Source: Rhodobacterales bacterium
GTDB lineage: Bacteria; Pseudomonadota; Alphaproteobacteria; Rhodobacterales; Rhodobacteraceae
Assembly (NCBI GenBank): GCA_025362795.1
Contig: JANYFE010000069.1
Location: forward strand, 1 to 62,768
Reading direction: 5' to 3'
Length of the DNA stretch: 62,768 bases
Shown here piece by piece: positions 44,769-52,106 of the stretch. The notes under the pieces are model-generated. The model made no database searches. It was given only the letters and a program-made list of their open reading frames with translations, and was not told where the DNA came from. Within the stretch, counting starts at the first letter, position 1. Each line of letters begins with the position of its first letter. The translations under genes and the position numbers were made by a program.

Positions 44769-45137
44769 TCAGTGGCGGCGCACCGAATTTCCACCATCGG
44801 TAATCTTTTGAAGAATCGCGGCAACCTGTCGGCGCATATCCTCCTGACCGTCACCGGAGGGGGCGTTGGTAGGGGCGGCAGCGGCATCAATAGGAACCTC
44901 TAACATTTCGATTTCGGGTAAAATCCGGCGATCGTTAAGGGCCAATAGCAGAGATTCGCAGATGGCAAGGGCAGCCCGGCCGGCGGTATAGGGTGCGTTT
45001 GGCGGGTCAGACCTTTTCTGTGCAACTTTTGGGGGAACAGGTTTAATCCGCCTGGCTTCGGAATGACCCGCCGAGGCTGAGGTCAGTGTCACCCAAAATA
45101 TTGCCGAGACGCTAACCTGTATCAGTGTCTTGACCAC
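44769..45137 (-). CDS. small conserved protein of unknown function
   Basis: The reading frame is 122 residues from GTG at 45137. The core Y-T-A-G-R-A-A-L-A-I-C-E-S-L-L-L-A-L-N-D-R-R-I-L-P looks like a helical domain I have seen in small Rhodobacterales proteins. The first 45 residues resemble a signal peptide, but 14 bases of this segment (45112-45125) recur in the DUF883 upstream region, so part may be untranslated leader and the true start may lie later. No function is assigned. Confidence 0.5.
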   Translation of the reverse strand: MVKTLIQVSVSAIFWVTLTSASAGHSEARRIKPVPPKVAQKRSDPPNAPYTAGRAALAICESLLLALNDRRILPEIEMLEVPIDAAAAPTNAPSGDGQEDMRRQVAAILQKITDGGNSVRRH

Positions 45138-45207
45138 TTCGCGCGAGATTGGTCAACCTAGTTGGTGCCCGCTGACGGCGAGTCGGTGGGACGAAAAATT
45201 GACCTGA

Positions 45208-45939
45208 ATGCAGGTGCTGGACAGTCCTTTTGCCCGCAAGCTGACAACTTTTGTCACGCTCGGCGAAACTGATCTGCTGGTGCTGTCCGATCTGTTTCGC
45301 CGCCGTCGCAAATTCGCAACCAGACGCGACATGATCCGTCAGAGTGCAGCCGATCGAGCCGCCTATATTCTGGCCGATGGCTGGGTTTGTTCCTAAATCC
45401 TTTTGCCAAGTGGCAGCCGACAAATCATCGACACCCAGATACCGGGCGATTTTCTTGGCCTGCGAACGGTCTTGTTTCGGACTTCGGACCACAATGTCGA
45501 ACCGATCACCCCGGTCGAGGCGTCAGACGTGCTGGCCAGCGACCTGATCGAGGCCTTTACCCGCACCCGCGCCTTGCCACCGCCGTGCTGTCGGCGGCGT
45601 GGCGCGACGAGGCGATGGTGGTGGGACATCTGGTCGGGATGGGCCGTCGCAATGCCGCCGAACGCACCGCGCATTTCTTGCTGGAACTGTCGGCGCGGCT
45701 GCGCCTGGCCGGTCTGGGCGACAAGACCGGCTAAGCCTGCCCTTTGTCGCAATACCTGTTGGCAGACACGCTTGGCCTGAGCGCGGTACACATCAACCGC
45801 GTCCTGCGCGAGTTGCGCGAAGGCGGGACGGTGACGTTCCAGAACGGCCAGGTGGTGTTCGGCGACTTTGAAAAGCTGGTCGCCTTCGCCGATTTCGACC
45901 GCGGTTATCTTGACCATGACGGGCCGCTGCTGCGTCAGG
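45208..45939 (+). pseudogene. broken Crp/Fnr-family regulator, paralogue of the next gene
   Basis: It aligns along its whole length with the intact regulator at 46218. MQVLDSPFARKLTTFVTL opens the frame, which stops at 45396 after LADGWVCS. The homologous sequence then continues in other frames: RQIIDTQIPGDFLGLRTVLF, EPITPVEASDVLASDLIEAFTRT, AAWRDEAMVVGHLVGMGRRNAAERTAHFLLEL, and SQYLLADTLGLSAVHINRVLRELREGGTVTFQNG. At least three frameshifts disable it. It is a decayed tandem duplicate about 1 kb upstream of the functional gene. Confidence 0.88.
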
Positions 45940-46002
45940 GAACCCGTCTCGTCTTTTCCATTATACATAACAAAAACAGTTGCTTATTGACATTTCTGCG
46001 CA

Positions 46003-46023
46003 TTCGTTACCTGACGTAACGAA
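46003..46023. promoter_or_regulatory. dyad TTCGTTAC-N5-GTAACGAA
   Basis: Perfect eight-base arms around CTGAC in the 278-base gap between the Crp pseudogene and the intact Crp/Fnr gene. A TTGACA (45987-45992) precedes it in an AT-rich patch but no good -10 is placed. A weak hairpin (46025-46045) follows. Candidate operator; regulator unknown. Confidence 0.45.
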
Positions 46024-46217
46024 ACCGGGTGCAGTGCAAACCCGGCCAAATGTCGCCGATTTTGGGGCGCTGTAAACCGCTCAAATCCGCGCAAGTTTGG
46101 CGGAAATACGCGCATTCATCCTGATCGAGATTAAGTTTGGGTTTCGCAGTGTCGTGGTTGCCGGGTCTTTTTTCGGCGGTCGCATTCAGAAGTCGCAGAT
46201 AGCAAGGAGAGCAAACA

Positions 46218-46949
46218 ATGCAGATGCTCGATAGTCCGTTCGCCCGTAAATTGACCAGTTTTGCCACCCTGTCCCACACCGACCTGAACATCCTGTCCGA
46301 TTTGCACCAGCGCCGCCGCAAGTTTGCCATGGGGCGTGACATGGTGCGGCAGGGTCACCCCAACCGCACCGTCTATGTGCTTGCCGATGGCTGGGCGTTT
46401 TCCTATGTGCTGTTGCCCAGCGGTGCCCGGCAGATCGTCGATTTTCGCATTCCCGGCGATTTTCTGGGCCTGCGCTCGATCCTGTTTCGCAGATCGGACC
46501 AGAACGTCGAGCCGATCACCCCGATCGAGGCGTCAGAAGTGCTGGCCAGCGATCTGATTGATGCGTTTTCCAAAACGCCCGCACTCGCCAAGGCCGTGCT
46601 GTGGGCGGCGTCGCGGGACGAATCGATGGTGGCTGACCATCTGGTGGGCCTTGGCCGCCGCAATGCCGCCGAACGGATCGCGCATTTCCTTTTGGAACTG
46701 GGTGCGCGACTGCGGCTGGTCGGGCTGGCCAGCAATGCGGGCTATGCCTGCCCCTTGACGCAATATCATCTGGCCGATGCGCTGGGGCTGAGCGACGTGC
46801 ATGTCAACCGGGTCTTGCGCCAATTGCGCGAAATGGGGCTGGTGACGTTCCAGAACGGCCGCGTGACCTTTGACGATTTCGCGGCGTTGGTGACATTCGC
46901 CGATTTCGAGGGCGACTATCTGGACCATAATGGCCCAGCGCGACAGTAG
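46218..46949 (+). CDS. Crp/Fnr-family transcriptional regulator
   Basis: The 243-residue regulator has an N-terminal cyclic-nucleotide-type beta roll (residues about 20-120, including DFRIPGDFLGLRS) and a C-terminal winged HTH (TQYHLADALGLSDVHVNRVLRQLREMGLVTFQNGRVT). It lacks the N-terminal Cys cluster of FNR, so direct iron-sulfur oxygen sensing is unlikely. AAGGAG precedes the ATG. Targets are unknown. Confidence 0.9.
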   Translation: MQMLDSPFARKLTSFATLSHTDLNILSDLHQRRRKFAMGRDMVRQGHPNRTVYVLADGWAFSYVLLPSGARQIVDFRIPGDFLGLRSILFRRSDQNVEPITPIEASEVLASDLIDAFSKTPALAKAVLWAASRDESMVADHLVGLGRRNAAERIAHFLLELGARLRLVGLASNAGYACPLTQYHLADALGLSDVHVNRVLRQLREMGLVTFQNGRVTFDDFAALVTFADFEGDYLDHNGPARQ

Positions 46950-47084
46950 CCGCCCGATCCAGGCATGTGGGGCGAAATTTATTCGGGCCTGATCCACATC
47001 AGCATGGCGTCTTGCGACTGGGTCTATGGAGAGCCATCGCGCGAAAATCCAACTGCAATCCGCGCTTAAATCAGGAGAGCCGCC

Positions 47085-47573
47085 ATGAAGCGTTTGTTAA
47101 TACCCAGTATCCTTGCCAGCTTGTTCATCGCCGCCGCGTCCTTTGCGGCCACCGATATGGTGTCGTCCGTCGATGTTTCGATTGACCTGCCCGCCGTCAC
47201 CAACAAGGCCGCAGCATTGCGGTACACGCACATCTCTGATGATCTGAAAAATGCGATCATGTCGCGTCTGGTGGACCGTCTGGCGGATGAAGGGATGAAG
47301 GTCGGCGTCGACATTTCCGAAGTCGAGCTGAGCAATTCGTTCAGCGAAACAATCGGTTCGGCCGATACGCATCTGCAAGGCATCGTTTCGATCACCGATG
47401 TGAAGGACAATTCGAACTTCAAATCCTACACGCTGACGGTCGATGTCAATCTTGCCAAAACCTACTTCCCGGCCACTGTCGACATGACCACGCTCAGTGC
47501 AAGCAGCGACGAATATTATCAGGCGATGATTCAGGCTTTTGCCCAGTCCGTCGTGGACCGCCTCGCCAGCTGA
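47085..47573 (+). CDS. secreted protein of unknown function
   Basis: The 162-residue product has a signal peptide (MKRLLIPSILASLFIAAASFA). Mature sequence alternates beta-type stretches (SSVDVSIDLPAVTN; LQGIVSITDVKD; YTLTVDVNLAKTYFP) suggesting a small beta-rich periplasmic protein. AGGAG precedes the ATG. A strong terminator follows, so it ends a transcription unit. I recognise no family. Confidence 0.7.
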   Translation: MKRLLIPSILASLFIAAASFAATDMVSSVDVSIDLPAVTNKAAALRYTHISDDLKNAIMSRLVDRLADEGMKVGVDISEVELSNSFSETIGSADTHLQGIVSITDVKDNSNFKSYTLTVDVNLAKTYFPATVDMTTLSASSDEYYQAMIQAFAQSVVDRLAS

Positions 47574-47639
47574 ACCAGTTTGAATTGAATTTTATCGAGT
47601 GGCATTGTTACCGTTGTTAACGAGTGAGTGTATTGCAAC

Positions 47640-47678
47640 GCGGGGCAGGGCAGATCATCGCCCTGCCCCGCCTTTTTT
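47640..47678 (+). terminator. strong Rho-independent terminator
   Basis: GCGGGGCAGGGC (47640-47651) pairs perfectly with GCCCTGCCCCGC (47660-47671) around 8 bases, followed by CTTTTTTG. It is placed 66 bases after the secreted-protein stop. It is the best intrinsic terminator in the window. Confidence 0.92.
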
Positions 47679-47722
47679 GTTCTAAAACTGCTTTCTTGGC
47701 ACGGGTGCGGGCGCCGGAACTG

Positions 47723-48475
47723 TCAGGACAATCCGGCCGCCCAATCCGCCATCTGCGCCCACAGCCGGCCATAGCCCGGCCAGTCGACAAACGGCTGCGG
47801 TGCCCAGTGCGGCCCGCAATCCGACGTGAAGGCGATGCTGCGGCCCTTGCCGTAGCTGCCTGCCACGATCAGCGGATCATCCCCGACATGCGCCACCACG
47901 GTGGCCCCCGGTTTCGGCGTGACGCGGTTATAGCCCAAAAGATAGGGCCAGTCCGTCCCCAGTCCGGCCACAACCGGATGCGCAGCCTCGACCAGTGGTT
48001 TCACGCTTTGCGGGCATTCGATGCGGTCATCATGCCGAGACAATATGACCGGCAGCGCCTCTTCCACCGGACTGCCGGCATATTGGCCTTTCGCATCAAT
48101 GCCCTGAAACGTCAGATAGCCGCCGCACATGATCAGGCCGCCACCCTGCGCCACGTAGTCACGCACCGCAGCCAGCCGGTTCGGAAATACCCGGCCCCGA
48201 ACGAATGTATCGGGATGCAGAAGCAGCGTATTGGCCCCGATGTCAGACAGGATCACGCAATCATACGCCTGCAGCGCCACTGCGGTGGATGGAAACTCCC
48301 GCGCCGCGATATGCGACGGTTGATACGTGATGTCCCAGCCAGCTCGCGTCAACGCCTGTTTCATCCAGAAGCCGCCCTCTGCATATTCCGTGGTCGTGAA
48401 GCTGTCGAAACCCTTCTGGTGAATGGAATGGGTGATCCAGCTTTCACCGGCGAACAGGACGGAACGGCGCGTCAT
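47723..48475 (-). CDS. glutamine amidotransferase-like (PF07090/ThuA-like) protein
   Basis: The 250-residue class-I amidotransferase-like fold starts RRSVLFAGESWITHSIHQKGFDSFTT. The nucleophile-elbow position is GGGLIMCGGYLTFQG (Cys near residue 117), and the end has GSYGKGRSIAFTSDCGPHWAP. No ammonia-using partner is evident, so a hydrolytic or signalling role is possible. AGGAG favours ATG at 48475 over 48481. It is divergent from an MFS gene, with a FadR-like operator between them. Confidence 0.78.
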   Translation of the reverse strand: MTRRSVLFAGESWITHSIHQKGFDSFTTTEYAEGGFWMKQALTRAGWDITYQPSHIAAREFPSTAVALQAYDCVILSDIGANTLLLHPDTFVRGRVFPNRLAAVRDYVAQGGGLIMCGGYLTFQGIDAKGQYAGSPVEEALPVILSRHDDRIECPQSVKPLVEAAHPVVAGLGTDWPYLLGYNRVTPKPGATVVAHVGDDPLIVAGSYGKGRSIAFTSDCGPHWAPQPFVDWPGYGRLWAQMADWAAGLS

Positions 48476-48563
48476 TGGCATCTCCTGACATGGTTTGTGA
48501 AGGGGGATCGGATTGTATGATGTTTAGCCTGTTGACCTGCCCCGCGCTAGGGATCAAGCCTCG

Positions 48564-48576
48564 CTGGTCAGACCAG
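48564..48576. promoter_or_regulatory. FadR/GntR-type operator between amidotransferase and MFS genes
   Basis: CTGGT-CAG-ACCAG, a perfect inverted repeat of the same plan as those at 16406 and 26052. It is followed by a repeated half-site CAGACCAG at 48581-48588. It lies 28 bases upstream of the MFS start in a 128-base divergent gap. Confidence 0.65.
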
Positions 48577-48603
48577 AGTTCAGACCAGTTCCCGGGGCCA
48601 CCG

Positions 48604-49809
48604 ATGACCGCACCTGCCACCGCAACGGCAACCGCCAGCCGTTTTGGCAAAACCACGTTGTCGATCCTGATTCTGGTGAGTTGCGGGCATCTGCTCAATG
48701 ACATCATGCAGTCGCTGCTGTCGTCGCTGTATCCGCTGTTCAAGGCCAACTACGGGCTGAGCTTTGTGCAGATCGGTCTTCTGACGCTGACATTTCAGGT
48801 CACCGCATCCGTGTTGCAACCTTTGGTCGGCATGGCGACCGACCGTTGGCCGTTGCCATATTCGCTGCCAGTCGGCATGGCTTCGACATTCATGGGGCTG
48901 CTTTTTCTGGGCAATGCCGCCAGCTATCCGGTGCTGCTGCTGGGTGCGTCACTGATTGGCGTCGGGTCATCGGTGTTCCATCCAGAGGCATCCCGTGTGG
49001 CGCGTCTGGCCTCGGGCGGGCGACACGGGCTGGCGCAATCGCTGTTTCAGGTTGGCGGCAATGTCGGATCGACGATTGGCCCTTTGCTGGCAGCCTTTGT
49101 CGTGCTGCCTTTCGGCCAGCACAGCGTGGCCTGGTTGTCGGTTCTGGCGATGATCGGCATCATCCTGTTGGCCCGCGTGGGCGGCTGGTACGCCATCCAG
49201 AACCGCCAGAGCAAAGGCAAGTCTGCGCCGTCCCGCGTTCTGCCGTTCGCGCGCCGCAAAGTGGCGCAAACGCTTGTCGTTCTGGTGCTGCTGACCGCCA
49301 CCAAGAACATCTATATGGCCAGCATTTCCAGCTATTTCACGTTTTACGTGATCGAGCGGTTTGCGATGACCACGCAACAGGCGCAGTTGATGCTGTTCCT
49401 TTTTCTTGGCGCTGCTGCCGTGGGGACCATCCTTGGCGGCCCGATCGGCGACCGGTATGGCGCCCGCTTTGTGATCTGGCTGTCGATCCTGGGGGTCATT
49501 CCTTTCGCGCTGCTGCTGCCCTATGCCGACCTGTTATGGACCGGCGTCTTAAGCGTGCTGATCGGTCTGATATTCGCCTCGGCCTTTCCGGCGATCATGG
49601 TCTTTGCCCAGCAACTGGTGCCAGGCCGGGTCGGGCTGATTGGCGGGCTGTTCTTTGGCTTTGCTTTTGGCACAGGTGGTCTTGGGGCGGCAATTTTGGG
49701 CACGCTGGCCGATGCGCATGGCATTGAATATGTCTACTGGCTGTGTTCGTTCCTGCCGCTGCTCGGCCTGTTGACCATTCTGTTGCCGCGCTTGCCGGAA
49801 AAGACCTGA
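48604..49809 (+). CDS. MFS transporter, fosmidomycin-resistance (Fsr) type
   Basis: The 401-residue inner-membrane protein has about twelve helices and begins LILVSCGHLLNDIMQSLLSSLYPLFKANYGLSF, the Fsr-type first helix. It contains GVGSSVFHPEASRVARLASGGRHGLAQSLFQVGGNVGSTIGP. Members export small drugs or metabolites by proton antiport. The start at 48604 is chosen because the upstream extension crosses the operator; GGGG lies just upstream. Co-regulation with the sugar-acid island is possible. Confidence 0.87.
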   Translation: MTAPATATATASRFGKTTLSILILVSCGHLLNDIMQSLLSSLYPLFKANYGLSFVQIGLLTLTFQVTASVLQPLVGMATDRWPLPYSLPVGMASTFMGLLFLGNAASYPVLLLGASLIGVGSSVFHPEASRVARLASGGRHGLAQSLFQVGGNVGSTIGPLLAAFVVLPFGQHSVAWLSVLAMIGIILLARVGGWYAIQNRQSKGKSAPSRVLPFARRKVAQTLVVLVLLTATKNIYMASISSYFTFYVIERFAMTTQQAQLMLFLFLGAAAVGTILGGPIGDRYGARFVIWLSILGVIPFALLLPYADLLWTGVLSVLIGLIFASAFPAIMVFAQQLVPGRVGLIGGLFFGFAFGTGGLGAAILGTLADAHGIEYVYWLCSFLPLLGLLTILLPRLPEKT

Positions 49810-49926
49810 GTTGCACCCCGTCGCATCGCTGGCGCGCTGACCGGGCGGCCGCGGGGTCCTGTGTCAATCAAACCGTTGCGCTGCCTGTCAAAACCCGGTT
49901 CTGTCTTGGGATGTAGGAGGTGCCGG

Positions 49927-51318
49927 ATGGATAAGGTGGATATGTTGGTGATCGGCTCCGGTCCGGCCGGCAGGCGGGCGGCGGTGCAGTCGGCCAAACT
50001 TGGCAAGTCGGTCTTGGTGGTGGACCGGGGCCGCAGGTTGGGCGGCGTGTCGGTGCACACTGGCACCATCCCGTCCAAAACGTTGCGCGAAACGGTGCTG
50101 AACCTGTCAGGTTGGCGCGAACGTGGGTTTTACGGGCGCGGCTACCGCGTCAAGCAGGACATCTCTGCCGCCGACCTGTTGCAGCGCCTGACCAAAACGC
50201 TGGATCATGAGGTCGAGGTGTTGCAGCACCAGTTCATGCGCAACATGGTGAAAAGCATGTTTGCCGCAGCCCGGTTTTTGGACGGCAATACGGTAGAGCT
50301 GACCACGGATGCGGGCGAGGTCAGCCAGGTCGGCTTCAAGAACGCGCTGATCGCTGTCGGCACCCGCCCGCACCGCCCGCCAGAGGTGCCCTTTGACCGC
50401 AAACGCGTCTTTGACAGCGACGAGTTTCTGGAACTGGAACACCTGCCTCGCACCCTGACCGTGATTGGCGGCGGTGTGATCGGCGTCGAATATGCCACGA
50501 TCTTTTCGGCGCTGGATGTGCCTGTGACCCTGATTGAGAGCCGCGACACGATCCTTGATTTCGTTGACCGCGAATTGGTGGACGACTTCATCCATCAGAT
50601 GCGCGACCGTGGCATGACGATCCGTCTGGGCGCGGCGATCCAGGAAATCACCTCGGGCGATATGGGCGTCAACGTGACCTTGTCGGATGGGCGCAAGGTT
50701 CGTTCGGAATGCCTGCTGTATGCAGCCGGTCGCACCGGCAATGTCGGTTCGCTTAATCTGGACGCGGTGGGCATCGCGGTTGACAGCCGGGGCCGGCTAA
50801 AAGTCGATCAGAAAACCTTTCAGACCAGCGCCGCCAACATCTATGCGGCGGGCGATGTGATTGGCTTTCCCAGCCTGGCGTCGACCTCGATGGAACAGGG
50901 GCGGGTGGCCGCCTGCCACGCCTTTGGCATCACGCTGCCACCACCGCCCGAAACCTTTCCCTATGGGATCTATGCCGTGCCAGAGATTTCGACCGTGGGC
51001 CAGTCGGAAGAACAGGTCCGCGCCAGCGGCGTGGCCTACGAATGCGGCATCGCCCGGTTCCGTGAAACCTCGCGCGGGCATATCATGGGGGTGAACGCGG
51101 GCTTTTTGAAGCTGATCTTCTCCATCGAAACCCGCCGCCTCCTGGGGGCGCATATCGTGGGTGAGGGGGCCACCGAACTGATCCACATCGGTCAGGCGGT
51201 GATCAACCTGCATGGCACGGTCGATTTCTTTGTTGAAAACACCTTCAACTACCCGACTCTGGCGGAAGCCTATAAGGTCGCGGGTCTGGATGCGTGGAAC
51301 CGCATGGGTCAGGCCTGA
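49927..51318 (+). CDS. sthA: soluble pyridine nucleotide transhydrogenase
   Basis: The 463-residue flavoprotein interconverts NADPH and NADH. It has the FAD loop MLVIGSGPAGRRAAVQSAKLG, the segment GGVSVHTGTIPSKTLRETVLNLSGWRERGFYG, NAD loop TVIGGGVIGVEYATIF and AGDVIGFPSLASTSMEQGR. Ser42 replaces the Cys of many relatives; this family has no redox disulfide, and I believe the form is usual in alphaproteobacteria. ATG at 49927 has AGGAGGT upstream. Confidence 0.92.
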   Translation: MDKVDMLVIGSGPAGRRAAVQSAKLGKSVLVVDRGRRLGGVSVHTGTIPSKTLRETVLNLSGWRERGFYGRGYRVKQDISAADLLQRLTKTLDHEVEVLQHQFMRNMVKSMFAAARFLDGNTVELTTDAGEVSQVGFKNALIAVGTRPHRPPEVPFDRKRVFDSDEFLELEHLPRTLTVIGGGVIGVEYATIFSALDVPVTLIESRDTILDFVDRELVDDFIHQMRDRGMTIRLGAAIQEITSGDMGVNVTLSDGRKVRSECLLYAAGRTGNVGSLNLDAVGIAVDSRGRLKVDQKTFQTSAANIYAAGDVIGFPSLASTSMEQGRVAACHAFGITLPPPPETFPYGIYAVPEISTVGQSEEQVRASGVAYECGIARFRETSRGHIMGVNAGFLKLIFSIETRRLLGAHIVGEGATELIHIGQAVINLHGTVDFFVENTFNYPTLAEAYKVAGLDAWNRMGQA

Positions 51319-51383
51319 AAGCTTGGCTTTTGGCAGAACCGCGCCATATACGGGGCGAAACCTGCACCGCGACAGGAACCGCC

Positions 51384-51953
51384 ATGACCGACCGCAGCCG
51401 TATTCACATGCTCGGCGCGCTTGCCACCGTCGCAACCGCCGCAACACTCGGAGTGACCAAAATGCTTGCCGCCAAAACCCAGTCCAACAGCCCCGCCCCG
51501 CATTGGAAGATCGACTCGATCTATGGTGGCACCTACGATTCCGCCGAATTTGCAGGCAAGCCGATCCTCTTGGTCAACACCGCCTCGTTGTGCGGCTTCA
51601 CCCCGCAGTTCAGTGCCCTGCAAAGCCTGTATGACACTTACAAGGCCCGGGGATTGATCGTCTTTGCCGTGCCGTCCGATGATTTCAACCAAGAAAAGGC
51701 TGACAATGCGGCGGTCAAGGATTTCTGCGAAATGACGTTTGGCATCAACCTGCCGATGGCCACCATCTCGAAGGTCAAAGGCAAGGATGCGCATCCTTTG
51801 TACCAATGGCTGCACGATGCGGCAGGATTCACGCCTGACTGGAATTTCAACAAGGTGCTGTTCGACAAGTCCGGCTACGTGGTTGCCACCTGGGACGCCT
51901 ATGCCGAACCGCTTGGCGGCGCGATTCAGGACGCCATTGAAGCCAATCTGTAG
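51384..51953 (+). CDS. glutathione peroxidase-family protein with N-terminal signal/anchor
   Basis: The 189-residue thiol peroxidase has peroxidatic Cys70 in NTASLCGFTPQFSALQ and the conserved Trp-Asn pair in FTPDWNFNKVLFD. The second family motif is FAVPSDDFNQE, so the Gln usually found in CNQF is not in place. Residues 1-30 look like a signal peptide or anchor (HMLGALATVATAATLG), suggesting an envelope location. It reduces peroxides, most likely with thioredoxin-like donors. Confidence 0.85.
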   Translation: MTDRSRIHMLGALATVATAATLGVTKMLAAKTQSNSPAPHWKIDSIYGGTYDSAEFAGKPILLVNTASLCGFTPQFSALQSLYDTYKARGLIVFAVPSDDFNQEKADNAAVKDFCEMTFGINLPMATISKVKGKDAHPLYQWLHDAAGFTPDWNFNKVLFDKSGYVVATWDAYAEPLGGAIQDAIEANL

Positions 51954-52106
51954 CAGGTTGGCGCGGACCCGAGCGGGCAATTGGCGGAGGTCAGTGGGTG
52001 CCAAGGGACAACTGCGGCCCCTTCGCAGTGGTCACGTTAGGCTGGTACTGGCGCTTTGTTATGGGAAGGCGTTCTGTCACTTGGAACATCGCCAGAAAGA
52101 TTGCCG

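Noticed and set aside
46025-46045. Hairpin CCGGGT-N9-ACCCGG upstream of the Crp/Fnr gene
   Set aside because: The six-base stem is weak and has no T-run; mentioned only alongside the neighbouring dyad.
49927-51318. Ser in place of redox Cys in SthA as a disabling mutation
   Set aside because: Soluble transhydrogenases do not use a disulfide, and this Ser form appears normal for alphaproteobacteria.
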